Origin: Antedon mediterranea
Taxonomy: Eukaryota > Echinodermata > Crinoidea > Comatulida > Antedonidae
Length of the DNA stretch: 64,000 nucleotides
Direction: 5' to 3'
Assembly (NCBI RefSeq): GCF_964355755.1
Contig: NC_092680.1
Location: 12,563,001-12,627,000, forward strand
In this document: in pieces, positions 21,601 through 33,845 of the stretch
How the letters are laid out: each line of letters begins with the position of its first letter
Position numbering within the stretch: position 1 is the first letter of the stretch
Program-made: the position numbers and the translations under genes
Notes under the pieces: model-generated
Databases searched by the model: none
Told to the model about the DNA's origin: nothing
What the model saw: the letters and a program-made list of their open reading frames with translations, nothing else

Positions 21601-24600
21601 ATTTACCTTCATGAATATTCATAATTGTAAATATTTTGTCTTGCTATTCTAGATTTTACTAAAAGGTTTAATGCTGCTAGATCCAATGTTCCACAGGTAT
21701 GAATGTTTTACATTATTAACTCTTGATAATGATACATTAAGCTCTCTCTACACTATCAAACTTTATGTGATAAAAAAAATGTGATGTTTCCATATATGGA
21801 CACAATGATGTCATATCACTACCATACTTGGAAATATTACTACCATATTTGGGTACACCACACTTTTTCAAACTAGTTAGTGATTCTGTAGACAGAGCTT
21901 TAGGGCTTTGTTTATCTATCTGTAGACATCAAAGAAAATGTTTGATGTGATTATTGGCATCAGTTTGTTTTTGATTTATTAGAATTTATACACTAAATAT
22001 ATATAAATAATAATAAGTAGTAAAAAGATGAAATGATGAAATTCCAGGGGTCCTCAATAAGCTAGTTACAAATCATGTAAAATGATATAATTTGTATAAG
22101 TTTTGTATTAAATGTTACATTATTTATTGTTTTGATTGCAGCCCAATGCTCACCAACCAAACAAACAAAAGCAAAAGACACAGCATTATCAGGTATAGTC
22201 TGTCAAATATCTACTTAAATCTTGGAGCTATAAATAGCCCTCATACTTATTTATTTATGTTCATAAGAGGTGTAGTAAACATTAAGAAATACTTATTAAT
22301 AATTCCTTTTGGTTATCCGCAACGAAGTTGCAGGATAACCTCTTGTGATTGTACGAAATCATCATCATCTTTTTTGTCATCTTCTTTCTTTCTGTATGAT
22401 TTTTGTGTAACGCTTTTCTCTAAAACTTGCAAACATAACATTTTGTTAACTATGTTAACATTTTGACATTTATGTAACGTCGTCAAGCGAAGCTTTTCAT
22501 GATTTTTACAATTGCGCAACGCGACGTACGCGCGATTTAACGATTTTCTTGTATTTAACATATGTCGAAAACCAAATAACATTTTAAAGTGAAACTTTGC
22601 AAAAGTTTAATTTATATCATGCGCTAACTGTCTGTTGAAAAAAAATTGCGTGTTTTACACAAAGTTACGCGCGCACGCGCATTTAAAATTTCAAAATGCG
22701 CAAAATTAATTTCTAATCAACTTTCTACGCGTTTCATGTCGTTTTAAGCATGTAAAAAATTCCCACGCGTGCGCAAATTTTTACGTGTGCGGTGTGCACG
22801 TAGCATTAAAAACAAATTTTTTCCGCGTGATTTATGTTTTTCCAGCCTTTTATAGTAATGTTACCAACTTTTAAACAATTTCGACTTAAAGTAACGTCAT
22901 ACGAGCACGTCGAATTGGCCAATTTGCGCGTGTTTTTGATGAAAAAGTTAAAAAAATCGTCAAAATTATGCCTTTTTTTAAACAGTCGTAATTTCTAAAC
23001 TGCACGGTCAACTTTTTGTGGATGACATTTTCTGGAAGTTGATGAGTTGTAGATATCGGATCATGTATTAATATGGCTAACCGGACATTGTGGCGTCATC
23101 GTGTGGCCACGCGAATATAAAATTTAGAATTTTTGTATCTTTCGTCATAGCTCATCACATTTAATAGAGCGCATCTCCACTTATTCGTTTTCCATTTTCA
23201 CCCCGATTTTTATATTGTCTAGTTCAATCAACTATCTTTCGCATGAGTGAAAAATATTTTAATTTTTATGACGTGATCATGCCTAAAAATTTAAATTACG
23301 TGTGGCATTAATTTCATCTTTACAGTAAATTTCAATCTGTTATAGCTCGTAAGAATAAAATGTGATAATCACGATTAAAACTTTTTCTGGAAGCTATTGG
23401 ATTGTAGATAAGAAATTATGTAAAAATGTTGCCAATCGGATGTTGTGACGTCATCCTATGGCCAGTTAAATAAAAAAGGTCGTATTTTCATCTTTTGCGT
23501 CATAATTCATTACATTTAAAAGAGCGCGCATCAATATTTCACATATTCAAATTTCTTCTACACGCTAATACGTTGTTGCTGAGATAATTTCCTTTCGGAA
23601 TTGCTAACTTCGCGTTTCATTTTAAAACCGTCAACATGTTAAAAATTGCAATAAATAGCGGGTCCCGTAATTTCACCTATTCTACACTGTATGTGATATG
23701 GATACAGATTATACTGTGTATACTATATATGAATTTAAACAATAAAATTCAGCAATAACAACATATCATATTCTTCAGTTCAGGTCATAATGCCAACGTG
23801 AACACTTCCTTTTGTCCTCAACCTATCCCCTTAATGTTAATGTTGCACCACTTGCGCGGCGGATAACCAAACTCGTCAAAGTGACGAGTTACATGTCTAG
23901 TTGTGATAAGTATTATTTTGTTCTCAACAATGAAATTGAAACCACAAACATACAGTAGATATATCTGATAACAAATCAGATTAAATGAAAGTTTCAATTA
24001 CATAATGGACCTTGTCAAAATTATTTAACTGCAGTTATTGCAATAACTACATTTTTCTATTTTCTTTCCTATTTATTGGCATAACAATATACACTGTTTA
24101 CTACAGTGACTCACCATACGATTTAATCACGCCGTGGCTAAAGATACGGTAACGTATCCTAACTTCCGTCTACTAAAGGTACGGTAAAATTGCATTACGT
24201 CATAATCAGCCAATGGGGTGCTGGTACGCGTGTGATGTCATCGTATAAGGACAAGATCATGGGTTGGTGGACGTTACATAAAGCGTTTAAAACATGCACT
24301 CAATCTCAAATATTATTTCATTATACAACATTATACACTACACTACAGTAGAAATATGTTGATAGCCGAATTAGAAGTAAAGGAATTATAATTCAATGTT
24401 GGAAATTGTGTTGCGTCAAAGAATATATATTCTTTGGTTGCGTCGAGTTCATTCGTCCATAGTTAATATGAGGGTTTTATTTTTATTCCAAATGGCCTAT
24501 TTAGGCCTATATTTTTTAATAAACTTTGTTTACAGATGGTGACCATAAACAAAAAGCAAATGCGGACAATAAAGGGGCCCTCAAATACTATGATTTAGAC

Positions 24601-27600
24601 AATAGGCCTAGCCCCAGGTCTTAGTCACAGAAATCAGCGCACACATGCAGCTGTCCCCAGCCTGGCAAACAAACTCATATACCGAGGCTATAGGTTATAG
24701 CATGGTTATATTACGTAGTAGGCGCATCTTTTGAAACGGTAAATTTCTGTATTCTAGAATTAAAATTAACATGTTTTGGCCTATCAATAATAACAGACAT
24801 ACATTTTAGTATTTGTCACACGACGGGGATATTTTATAATAGCGCTAAATGAAGCATAAAGAAAATGTTAAGCCGCCAGTTGATCACTGTTTTTATTTCG
24901 CGATATGAAAAAAAATCCCAAGTCCTTATACGATGACGTCACACACGTACCATTGGCTGATTATGACGTAATGCAATTTTACCGTACCTTTAGCAAACGG
25001 AAGTTAGGATACGGTACCGTATCTTTAGCCACAGCGTTTAATCAAACCTAAAAATTGTACATTATAGTAGTAAAATGTGTAGGTACTGTAGAAGAATAAT
25101 TTTTACATGATGATGAAAATACTGGTTGCAAAATACCAACTACTGTACAATATTTATAATTGAGGTTTTTTTACACAATGTTATGTTTAATATTGTATAC
25201 TATAATCTTTTCTAGCCACACGAAAAAAACTTTCAGAAATTTGTCAACAAAATAAAAGTTGAACGTTATGAAGGGCCAGCACTACCAGGCTCTGCCTCAA
25301 ATCAACTTCTGCGTAACAGCAAGAAACAAGAGACAGGAAGGTAAACAGACCATCAAACAAACAACATTACTAAGCTTTTATTATTAATATAGAAGAATTC
25401 TAATGTGTGTGACGGTATATAGAAATATACATATTAAGGGAATATACTCCTAGGCTTAAATACAGTTACAATTGAAATTGTAGACAGCTTGAATGCATTA
25501 CATTTAAAGCTCTGTCTACACTATAAAACTTTATGTGACAAAAAAATATGAAAGATATGCCCATATATGGACACGATGACATATCACTACCATATTTGGG
25601 CACACTTTTTTTAATCTAGTTTGATTAGTGTAGACAGAGCTTTATGTAAGAATTTTGCAAGACTTAAATCCCTTACTGTGGACCTGCACTAAATCTGCAT
25701 TTGAACAAATAATAAATTAAGTTAAAAACTGACAATCTAAGTTTAAAAACTAACAATCTAAGTTTAAAAACTAACAATCTAAGTTTAAAAACTAACAATC
25801 TGGCATCTTTTTACAGAGTAAGAGTAAAAGAAAAAGCTGACAGGGCTACTGTTGAACAGGTAAATTGATACAATTACAAGTATGTTGTTACAGTAATACA
25901 GTTATTATCTATTATCAAGTATAATCCCACCCCTAATTTGAACTAAATTATACTTTGGCAAATTCTATAATAATGCTCAAACTCAGGCTAATCCAAACTC
26001 AGGTTGACCCTAACTCAGACTAATCCCATCTCAGGCTAATCCCACCAACTAATTGTATCAACATTTCATTTACTTTAATAACATTTTGACTATAAAACTC
26101 TCTCCCAATACCTGACACCAATAATAATTTTCTAGTATTCAGGAAAGTATGGTATTTTAAATATGTTTTTAATGGAAAAAACCCTTTTGAACGTCAAAAA
26201 ATCTGGTTATCTGGTATTATCTTGTTTCTGGTTTGAGTATTGTGCCAGTCCAGTATTGAGCAAGTTGACTGTAAATAAAAGTAATGTATGTCCTCTTATT
26301 TATTATGATCATATTATATTCATACCAGGTCCTTGATCCAAGAACTCGTATGATTCTGTTTAAAATGTTGAGTCGTAATGTGATTAGTGAGATCAATGGG
26401 TGCATTAGTACGGGCAAAGAAGCTAATGTGTACCACGCAACGACAAGCGACGGACATCACAAAGCAATCAAAGTAAGACTTTTCAAGTTGTTTAAAGGTT
26501 CGCATCGCAAATAAACACTCCACTTTGTGGTACAGCATGCGTTTCCAGAAAGGTAATTAAAATGCAGTGGTGGATCCAGCACTACGAAAGATGAAGACGT
26601 GGGCCCGGGGCCTAAAAATGCTAAAATGAAATGCCGAAGTTGAATTTGTCAATAGAAAGAGTCAATACTAAATAACAATATTCTCCTCTTAAGTATGTCC
26701 TACCTACCCTCACAAACTAATATTAAACCAAGTATTTAAAATATACATTTTACAGGTATATAAAACATCTATTCTAACGTTTAAAGACCGTGATAAATAT
26801 GTGAGTGGCGAGTACCGATTTCGTCATGGTTACTGCAAACATAACCCAAGGAAAATGGTTAGAACGTGGGCAGAAAAGGAGATGAGGAATCTAACGAGGT
26901 TAGATTTATTAATCAATGTTGTTTTTTTAAACCACAAGTTCATAATATGTTTTTTTTTAAATAATAATGATGTTAAGAGAATTGTTATACTGGATTATTT
27001 ATTTGTATTATAATTGTAATAATAAGGTCAAAGTTGTTGAATAAAGTTTGTTTGGCAAAAAAGTGTGATGTGCCCAAATATGGTAAGGATATGACATCAT
27101 CATGTCCATATATATATATCACATTTGTTTGTAACATAAAGTTTGATAGTGTAGACAGAGCTTTACAGTGCATTACATATTATATATCAATTAGCAATTA
27201 GTTTTAGGATTAAATTGAATTTTAATAAATGTTAAACAATCATCATCATTAATCATGATCAACAGTGAATGTGAACCTACCTATTAATTACCTCCGCCAA
27301 GGAGGTTATGTTTTCACCCCTGTATGTTTGTTTGTGTTTGTGTCTGCCTGTCTGTGAACAGCCTGGAGGCCACAGTTTTCATCCGAATCTGGCCAAATTT
27401 GGCCACAATGATCTATGCCCCAAAAGCTCGGACGAGTTCGACTTTGAGGGGTAAAGGTCATAGTTCAAGGTCACAACTAACAAAAAACTATTTTACTGCC
27501 TAGAGACCACAGTTTTTATCCGATTCTCACCAAACTTAGCCACAATGATCAATGACTCATCATATACTTGTGGTTAAATTTGGAAGGGTCATGGTCAAAG

Positions 27601-30600
27601 ATCAAGGTCCACAAAAAAAAAGAAATAAAAAAATAATTAAAAAAAAAAACCTCAGCAGGACTTGAACCAGCGATCTCAACTGTGAGAGGCTGGATACATA
27701 ACCATTACACCAAACTCTCATCCACAACTTTGTAGTGTCCAGTTAGCCTATTTACACTTACAACTAATAAAAAAAAATTTTAAAAAATATATAGGCCTAG
27801 GCCTATATTTTCCGAGGACATTTTATGTAGGGGAATTTTACAGTAGGCGGAGGTTTGTACTCTCGGAGTACCCTCTAGTTTATTCAATTTCTGAATGAAT
27901 AGCCTGTTTTAGTGTTGTTAATTACATATGACCTTTTTTGCAATGTATTTTCAATGAATAATCACTTCCTGTAGGTTACACAATGCAGGGGTAAATTGCC
28001 CTCAGCCAGTCATCTTAAGAAGTCATGTATTAGTTATGGAGTTTATTGGCATTGATGGATGGTGAGTTATCCAGCAGTTGTCACTTTAAACATTTTACAA
28101 TTTTTATGCAATTTCAGGCAGAGTTTAAATTTCTTTTTTAAACAATTTTTATTGCATACCTGGTATGCCATTGAGAAAAAAAAATAGAAAAAAAAATATT
28201 TACATGAAAACACTGTAATTTAAGGCAAAAAGTAACCATGTGTTAAATTTAACCATTAATATGTCTTCTAATAAGGGAAATAAATATAAAATACCATGAA
28301 TAATGGCAAAATGGTTTCTCTTTTCAGACTAAAAATATAATTTGTTTTCCTTTACAGGCCTGCTCCATTATTAAAAGATGTACCCTTGTCTGAAAGCAAG
28401 TCTCGTGAGCTTTACTTAGACTGTGTTTACATGGTACGAAAGATTTACCAAGAGAGTAAATTAGTTCATTCAGATTTAAGTGAATTTAACATGTTGTAAG
28501 TGTAATATTTTGTCTTCAAATCTTGATTTATTTTACTTTCATGAACACAAACAGAATGTTTTTTGATGTATAACTGTCTTTAAATCAGTGTTTTATATAG
28601 GTCATGATATATTAACGTCCACCATTTTGTATGGAGCATCACTCCATTGAACCTGTTGCCATCGTATTTATCTAATCTTGGCAATCTAGTTTATGAATTA
28701 ATTATGGTCTCACAATTATTTGTAGATTTCACATGTTATGTATTTGCGATCAATCAGTGGCTCTTTTAGTTTTTGCTTCTATGTGTACTTTTATCTTTCT
28801 CTTTTAGATATTGTAACGATAAAGTTTACATCATTGACGTATCGCAATCGGTGGAGCATGACCATCCTCTTGCACTGGAATTTTTACGTAAAGACTGTAC
28901 AAATATTACAGGTGATTGTGTAATATAGCTAAATGAGTAGGATTATTACCAACCCATTAAATATGTATTGTCCCCCAAAAACATTAAAAATGTTTAATAA
29001 AAAAGCCTTTAAATAAGCCATTTCACAGTTTTAATAAAGTTAATAAATTTTGTAGAAAAAAATGTGAAAACAAAAATGTTTTCACTTTATAAAAAGACAA
29101 AATAGATGGTTAAATTCAACCACAAAAACCTAGTCAATTTGACTATTTTTTGTTTAAAATTATAGTTTTTCCTGAAAACTATTATATGAAATTAAAATGG
29201 CATATTCAACAAAAACATTTAAACAAAATTATTTTTTCAGGGGGACAATATATCTTGAGCTATATTTTTCTTATTCATTATGTTTATATTTGTACTTTTG
29301 TACAACAGATTTCACCCACTTTAATTCACCATACAATAAATGACGTCATTGATATCCTATTAGAAATTCATTCATTCTTCTTGTACCTAAATATTAAATA
29401 TAATAAGTAACTATCATCAACCCAACCCTTAATACTATGGTATTACTTGTAATCAGTTATGGTTGAATGCATATTGTTCAGTCAATAATTGTGTTATAAA
29501 ATAACAATTAACTTGTTTTTCATCCACTCTATTTTATCATACAATAAATGACGTCCCTGATATCCTTGAGAAAACATTGTGGTCACAGTTGAAATCACAA
29601 ACATTCCAACCAATCAATTTTTAATTTTTTTCTATCCTTTTTTTTTAATGTTTTTAAACCAGTTTCAATAACTTTTTTTTGTTTTATCTGGTCAAGATTT
29701 CTACTGTATACATTGTGTGTATCTTATTTTTTACCAAATTCATCCATTTCATATTGTTTTTTTACATTTTTTTCAACAGAATTTTTCCGTAAAAAGGGTG
29801 TCTGTACAATGACAATGAGGGAGCTGTTTGATTTCGTAACTGATCCTAATATTAACGCAAATAATGTTGATGATTATATAGAAAAGGTAATACTCACTCT
29901 CTGTATACATGGAATTTATGTAATTGTCTGAAAGTGATATGATAAGACCCTGAAAAAAGTATTTGAATCTGTATTCTCCTCAGCTCTTAAGCTCTGTCTA
30001 CACTATTAAACTTTATGTGTAAACAAAATGTGATGTGTCCATATGGACATGATAATGTCATAACACTACCATATTTGGGCATATCACTACCATATTTGGA
30101 CACTTTTTTTGTCAACCTAGTTAGATAGTGTAGACAGAGCTTAACAAATAATAGTAATCATAATTGATGACCCTGTTTTCCAATTTATTCTTAACTTGGA
30201 CAACATAAATATTCTTTTTTATTTTTTAACGGTAGTGACACTAATATCCCAGGCTTCTTTTGAAGTTGATAATGAACTTCTCTGGAAATTATTACATTTT
30301 ATTATATTTTACAGGCAATGAAAATTGCATCTGAACGGTCAGAGAACGAACCCACAGAACAAGAAAAAGTAGACGAAGGGGTAAGCATATTTCTCTAGTT
30401 TAATCATGGAGAAATAAGTTACTTAGTTTAATGTATTTTCTGTTGTAGAGAAAAAGAATGTTACGGTTTATCCTTTTGATAGGCCTCTCGAAATTCACAG
30501 TATGTGTTTTAAAAAATGATATATTTCATAAAAAAAAAAAATTCTAAGTACTGTATTTAACTCCACTTTAACTTTAAAATCTTAACATATTCAACTTTGA

Positions 30601-32484
30601 ATACACCACTTACATATGTGTTTATTCTCTTGTTTGTCTATTTTGTCTGTATATGTATCTACTTCAACTATAGAGTATTACGGTGCTGAGTCACGATCAA
30701 AAATGCGTTCAGCCTGCCTTAGTGACTCCAAGGTCACCAATGGTTTGGAATAGGCTTATTGAAGTAGTCATTTTAAAACTTAATAATGTTTTATAAAAAC
30801 AAACTAAAATTTCAAAAGATCACTAAATATTTAATAATCTATTTATTCTTCATCTTCAGTTTAAGTTAAAAAAAATCAAGCTAATATACATAATTTGATA
30901 GAAATACAGATCTTTACTGTTTACATAGTAGCGCTAAACACATTTTTTGGTTTGATAGCAACCATGCAGCGCCCTCTATCATTGTGACGTCACACCATAT
31001 ATATATTCATATATTTAATGATTGTTTGGTGCCCTCTACAGGTGTTCAAACAGACGTACATTCCAAGAACCCTTGATGAAGTAGAAGATTACGAGAAACA
31101 CATCCTAAAAATACAAGAAGGTGGAGCAGGCGAAGAGGTTAGAATAATATTATTATAAATAAATAAAACAATAAGAAAGTGAAACAATGAACTAAGATAG
31201 TGACAATATTTGAAGATAAAAATATATGATGTACATGAGTTTGGACAAGATGTTTAGTGTAGTTTCAAATGGAAATTAATAATATTTAATAACACTACAA
31301 TTACAATGTTTTTCTTTTCTTTTCTGATATTTTACAGTACAATGTTATCCTTTTTTTCAGATATATTACAGTACATTAACTGGAATGAAACCAGACTTAA
31401 GTGGTGTACAACAGGTAAATCACTATTAGCCACCAAATCTCAACAAACCTCTTAGATATTTTGCTTTTTATATTACCCTAGTAACGGCTAAGAAATGGTT
31501 TTAATTTTTTCAAATGCATTTAAACTAATGGTTTAAAATCCAGGGGACATTTTGTGAACGCTCGCAATTTGAATGTGTATATACTTTTCAAGTTAAACAA
31601 TGAAATTAAGCAATATTTGATCAGATTTTGATATTCTTATTTTGGCAGCAACCAGCACTGTTATCAGAACAAACAAATGAAGAAATTGACGATAGCGACA
31701 CCGGTAGTAGTGATGATGAGGAGAGCGAGGGCAGTTTAACAGGAAGTAGACAAAGTCATAAACACCAAAGATCAAGAGATGAGTCACCAAATACTAAAAA
31801 GGTCAGTTACTGTCAAGAAACTCAATTCTGATTGCACTTATTTTTACGGTTCACGGTTTTATGTAACTCCTCATTTAAAGCTCTGTCTACACTATCAAAC
31901 TTTATGTGACAACAAAATGTGATGTGCCCATATATGGACATGATGACATCATATCACTACCATATTTGGGCACAAACTAGTTTGATAGTTTAAACAGAGC
32001 TGTAGTTTTAGCTAAAAACTGTTTCTCTCAAATGGCCAAATAATTTAAATCAAGGTTTAATTTGAAATCCTTTTATTATATAATACATATATATAATTTT
32101 AAATTGTATTTATTGATCAGCTTTGGCTAGATGAACCGCCCTCATAAAATGTAGTTAAAATAAATAAAAAGTCGTTAATAGAGTTGAAAAAGTGATGAGG
32201 CAAGCCTAAATGTTCTGAATTTTGTAATAATTTAAGTAATTATGTGTTGTGGATAAATTACAATTTTAAAGAAAGTTGTGCCACGTGTTAGCTAGCTACG
32301 ACCTTGAAATAATAATTATTTTTTATTCTGTAATAAATTTTGGCTAATATTTAAAACCTATTTTTAGGAAAGAAAACAAGCAGTTAAAGATGAAAAGCGT
32401 GAAAAGAGGAAAACTAAAGTACCTAAACATCTGAAAAAACGAAAAGAGAAGCTTTCAAGAATCAACAAAGGTGGCAAAAAGTAA
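15638..32484 (+). CDS. RIOK1: RIO kinase 1 (atypical Ser/Thr kinase/ATPase), 16 exons, 5' end missing
   Basis: RIOK1 is a cytoplasmic atypical kinase/ATPase for late 40S ribosome maturation; it also binds the PRMT5 complex. Exons: 15638-15727, 21653-21696, 22142-22192, 25216-25340, 25817-25859, 26329-26472, 26756-26898, 27975-28061, 28358-28495, 28808-28911, 29780-29886, 30315-30380, 31042-31137, 31361-31414, 31649-31801, 32368-32484 (TAA). All have AG/GT borders and matching phases. Order in the protein: acidic N-terminal stretch, RIO signature start ([20 protein letters not shown]), P-loop STGKEANVY, catalytic Lys in AIK, catalytic loop HSDLSEFN, metal-binding Asp in [14 protein letters not shown], acidic/serine tail and a Lys/Arg-rich C-terminus typical of RIO1. 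About 519 codons are recovered; animal RIOK1 is ~560, so roughly the first 30-50 residues are missing. Splice sites and key residues all look intact, so it is probably functional. Confidence 0.93.
16118..17700. repeat. ~365-bp tandem repeats, left arm
   Basis: The word GGGGTA(G/A)GGG(G)TAAC recurs near 16118, 16480, 16842, 17203 and 17590, each followed by the same order of blocks (ATTTAGT.AACAGATTTGCATTTTC, GGTCAAAAGGTCA..GACC, TAGACACAATAAATAAG). The mirror set is at about 19750, 20120, 20490, 20850 and 21220. Confidence 0.85.
18028..18100 (-). mobile_element. tRNA-derived SINE head (Gly-like)
   Basis: On the minus strand the sequence has a pol III A-box-like GTAGCTTGGTGG, an anticodon-arm-like CTTGCCTTCCAATCCCAAG (anticodon position TCC) and a B-box-like GTGGTTCAATCC. 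The acceptor stem does not pair, so it is not a functional tRNA gene; it is best read as a tRNA-derived SINE. Confidence 0.55.
18608..19165 (+). other. Unrecognised exon-like coding sequence inside the foldback spacer
   Basis: A stop-free plus-strand stretch of ~90 codons (18608-18883) reads, in part, [35 protein letters not shown] and [20 protein letters not shown], with protein-like composition. A second stretch at 18924-19115, after an acceptor-like TTTCCAG, reads [19 protein letters not shown] do not recognise the family. It may be a captured host gene, or a remnant of the element's own protein. Confidence 0.4.
21738..21902. mobile_element. MITE 'GCTCTGTCTACAC', copy 1
   Basis: Terminal inverted repeats AGCTCT(G/C)TCTACACTATCAAAC and its reverse complement (here degraded to GATTCTGTAGACAGAGCT), flanked by TA. 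Internal words: CCATATATGGACA, ATATCACTACCATA. Six copies of this family lie in or next to RIOK1; TA flanks suggest Tc1/mariner-type mobilisation. Confidence 0.8.
22303..23900 (+). mobile_element. Helitron-like element with subterminal inverted repeats
   Basis: 5' side: TTGGTTATCCGC followed by a hairpin GGATAACC; 3' side: GCGGATAACCAA, then a hairpin ACTCGTCaaagtGACGAGT and the terminal ACATGTCTAG before a T. A hairpin followed by CTAG is a Helitron 3' end, and paired subterminal inverted repeats with a 5' hairpin are typical of the Helentron-type branch. The interior has CpG-rich ACGCGCGTGCGC segments and no coding capacity. The exact 5' base is uncertain by a few bases. Confidence 0.65.
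24130..25036. mobile_element. 907-bp inverted-repeat DNA transposon with perfect 8-bp duplication
   Basis: Flanked on both sides by TTTAATCA (24122-24129 and 25037-25044). Ends are CGCCGTGGCTAAAGATACGG and the reverse complement of CGCTGTGGCTAAAGATACGG, with inverted arms of about 125 bp that include GCATTACGTCATAATCAGCC. The 8-bp duplication would fit hAT or P-type elements, but the ends are not the usual hAT CAG. No coding sequence, so non-autonomous. Confidence 0.85.
25505..25644. mobile_element. MITE 'GCTCTGTCTACAC', copy 2
   Basis: AAGCTCTGTCTACACTATAAAAC at the left and TTGATTAGTGTAGACAGAGCTT at the right with TA flanks, between RIOK1 exons 4 and 5. Confidence 0.85.
25713..25800. repeat. 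21-bp tandem repeat just upstream of a RIOK1 exon
   Basis: AGTTTAAAAACTAACAATCTA is repeated about four times, ending 16 bp before exon 25817-25859, so it occupies the polypyrimidine/branch-point neighbourhood of that exon. Confidence 0.85.
27040..27165. mobile_element. MITE 'GCTCTGTCTACAC', copy 3 (one end degraded)
   Basis: Inverted orientation relative to copies 1 and 2: right end AAGTTTGATAGTGTAGACAGAGCTTTA is intact, the left end is worn to AAAGTTTGTTTGGC. The internal ATGACATCATCATGTCCATATAT is shared. Confidence 0.75.
27288..27878 (+). mobile_element. Helitron-like element with CCTCCGCC/GGCGGAGG subterminal inverted repeats
   Basis: Starts ACCTCCGCCAAGGAGGTTATG and ends GGCGGAGGTTTGTACTC, then a hairpin partner GAGTAC and CCCTCTAG before a T. 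The layout matches the element at 22303-23900: 5' hairpin, paired subterminal inverted repeats, short 3' hairpin, CTAG end. It carries a tRNA-derived SINE head inside. It lies between RIOK1 exons 7 and 8. Confidence 0.65.
27650..27725 (-). mobile_element. tRNA-derived SINE head (Glu-like) inside the Helitron-like element
   Basis: Minus strand: A-box-like TTTGGTGTAATGG, anticodon-arm-like CAGCCTCTCACAGTTG (CTC at the anticodon position) and B-box GCTGGTTCAAGTCC, followed by a long T run. Acceptor pairing is poor, so a SINE rather than a working tRNA gene. Confidence 0.6.
29988..30143. mobile_element. MITE 'GCTCTGTCTACAC', copy 4
   Basis: TAAGCTCTGTCTACACTATTAAAC at the left, GATAGTGTAGACAGAGCTTA at the right. 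An internal ATCACTACCATATTTGG block is partly duplicated. Between RIOK1 exons 11 and 12. Confidence 0.85.
31876..32004. mobile_element. MITE 'GCTCTGTCTACAC', copy 5
   Basis: TAAAGCTCTGTCTACACTATCAAAC at the left, GTTTGATAGTTTAAACAGAGCTGTA at the right. Lies in the last RIOK1 intron. Confidence 0.85.
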
Positions 32485-32822
32485 ATTTTAAAAAGATTTT
32501 TTACCCCAAGGATTAAAATATAGTATTTTATTATAATTTTAGGGATTACAGTATATAGATTAAAAGTAATACTACAGTAATTCCATTACCATAGTATAAA
32601 ACTGACTCCAGCATCAGTGCATCTATTAGTAATGCAATTAATTTTATTTAATAAAGTGAAATAAGTACACAAACAAACAATGAATTTAAGTAAAGTGTAT
32701 AACACAACATTTATTAGATTAAAAAATAAACAAGTGGTGATGTCATTACATGCTATATTTAGCACCATTTACTTTTATATAAATAAAGCATTTATTGTTA
32801 AATATTGCACCATTTTCTCGTA

Positions 32823-32986
32823 TAAAGATCTGTCTATACTATCAAACTAGTTTGACAAAAAAAGTGTGAAGTGTCCAAATATGGTAGATATTCCCAAATA
32901 TGGTAGTGATGTGACATCATCATGTCCATATATGGGCACATCATATTTTGTTGTCACATAAAGTTTGATAGTGTAGACAGAGCTTA
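32823..32986. mobile_element. MITE 'GCTCTGTCTACAC', copy 6
   Basis: TAAAGATCTGTCTATACTATCAAAC at the left, GTTTGATAGTGTAGACAGAGCTTA at the right, about 340 bp downstream of the RIOK1 stop codon, in inverted orientation relative to copy 5. Confidence 0.85.
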
Positions 32987-33845
32987 AGGTTCATTACTTG
33001 TTCTCAGATAGAAATTACAACACCTAAGTAACTGCAATCTGTGCCACTATACAAAGATAACATACAGTATTAAAGCTACAATTCCTCATTGCATTCAGTC
33101 GATAGTATTCGTTTACTGAAAACCCCAATATATAAGGACTATTCTATCCATTATAAAACAGATTTTGTTGAATATGTCTTTGGTTATAATATAACAAAAA
33201 TATGGCATAAATAAATTATATTACTTGCAATTAAAATATTTTTATTCAAATTAGTCTGACCCTATAAATATGAGCTAAACCAATCTGAAATATTCAATAA
33301 GATTTATTGTACTGTATTTTATTTTGTTTTCAAACTTAAAAAAAAAATGTCTGATGACTGATTTTAAAGTTTGATAGAAGAGTTGGCTTTCGTGTATAAA
33401 TATAATGCTATAAACTAAGCAGAGTGTTAACAAAAAAAGAAGAAACAAAGAAAAAAGAAAACAATATGCAGTATTAATTTATGAATAACAATATTATGGT
33501 TTATCGCCAAGGGTCTTCTTTGCAAGCTACAATTAAAGGAAGGAAAAGCTGTATTGTAGTACTTCCTCCCATAAATATTCATATTAAATGTGCACATTTT
33601 GTGCTACAAATCTGAAAGTTATTCAGGACCTTGTATAAACCTCAGGACCTATAGCTTCATGATATAAGATTTTATAGTATGGGAAGCTCAACCTGCTACA
33701 CATTATAGTATGCATGGTTTTGGGGTTGTGTAGAGGACTCAAGAAAGTTTAAAAAGGGGTGGAGGTGCAGTTATTTCCCTTTAGTACAAGCCAATGGTAC
33801 TTTCAGCTGTGTTAAAGCATTTAACTTCATAGAAGTGTAACTTAA

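Noticed and set aside
22092-22582. Open frames of 89-124 codons near the start of the Helitron-like element
   Set aside because: They run across a RIOK1 exon border and low-complexity T-rich sequence; no homology or codon character.
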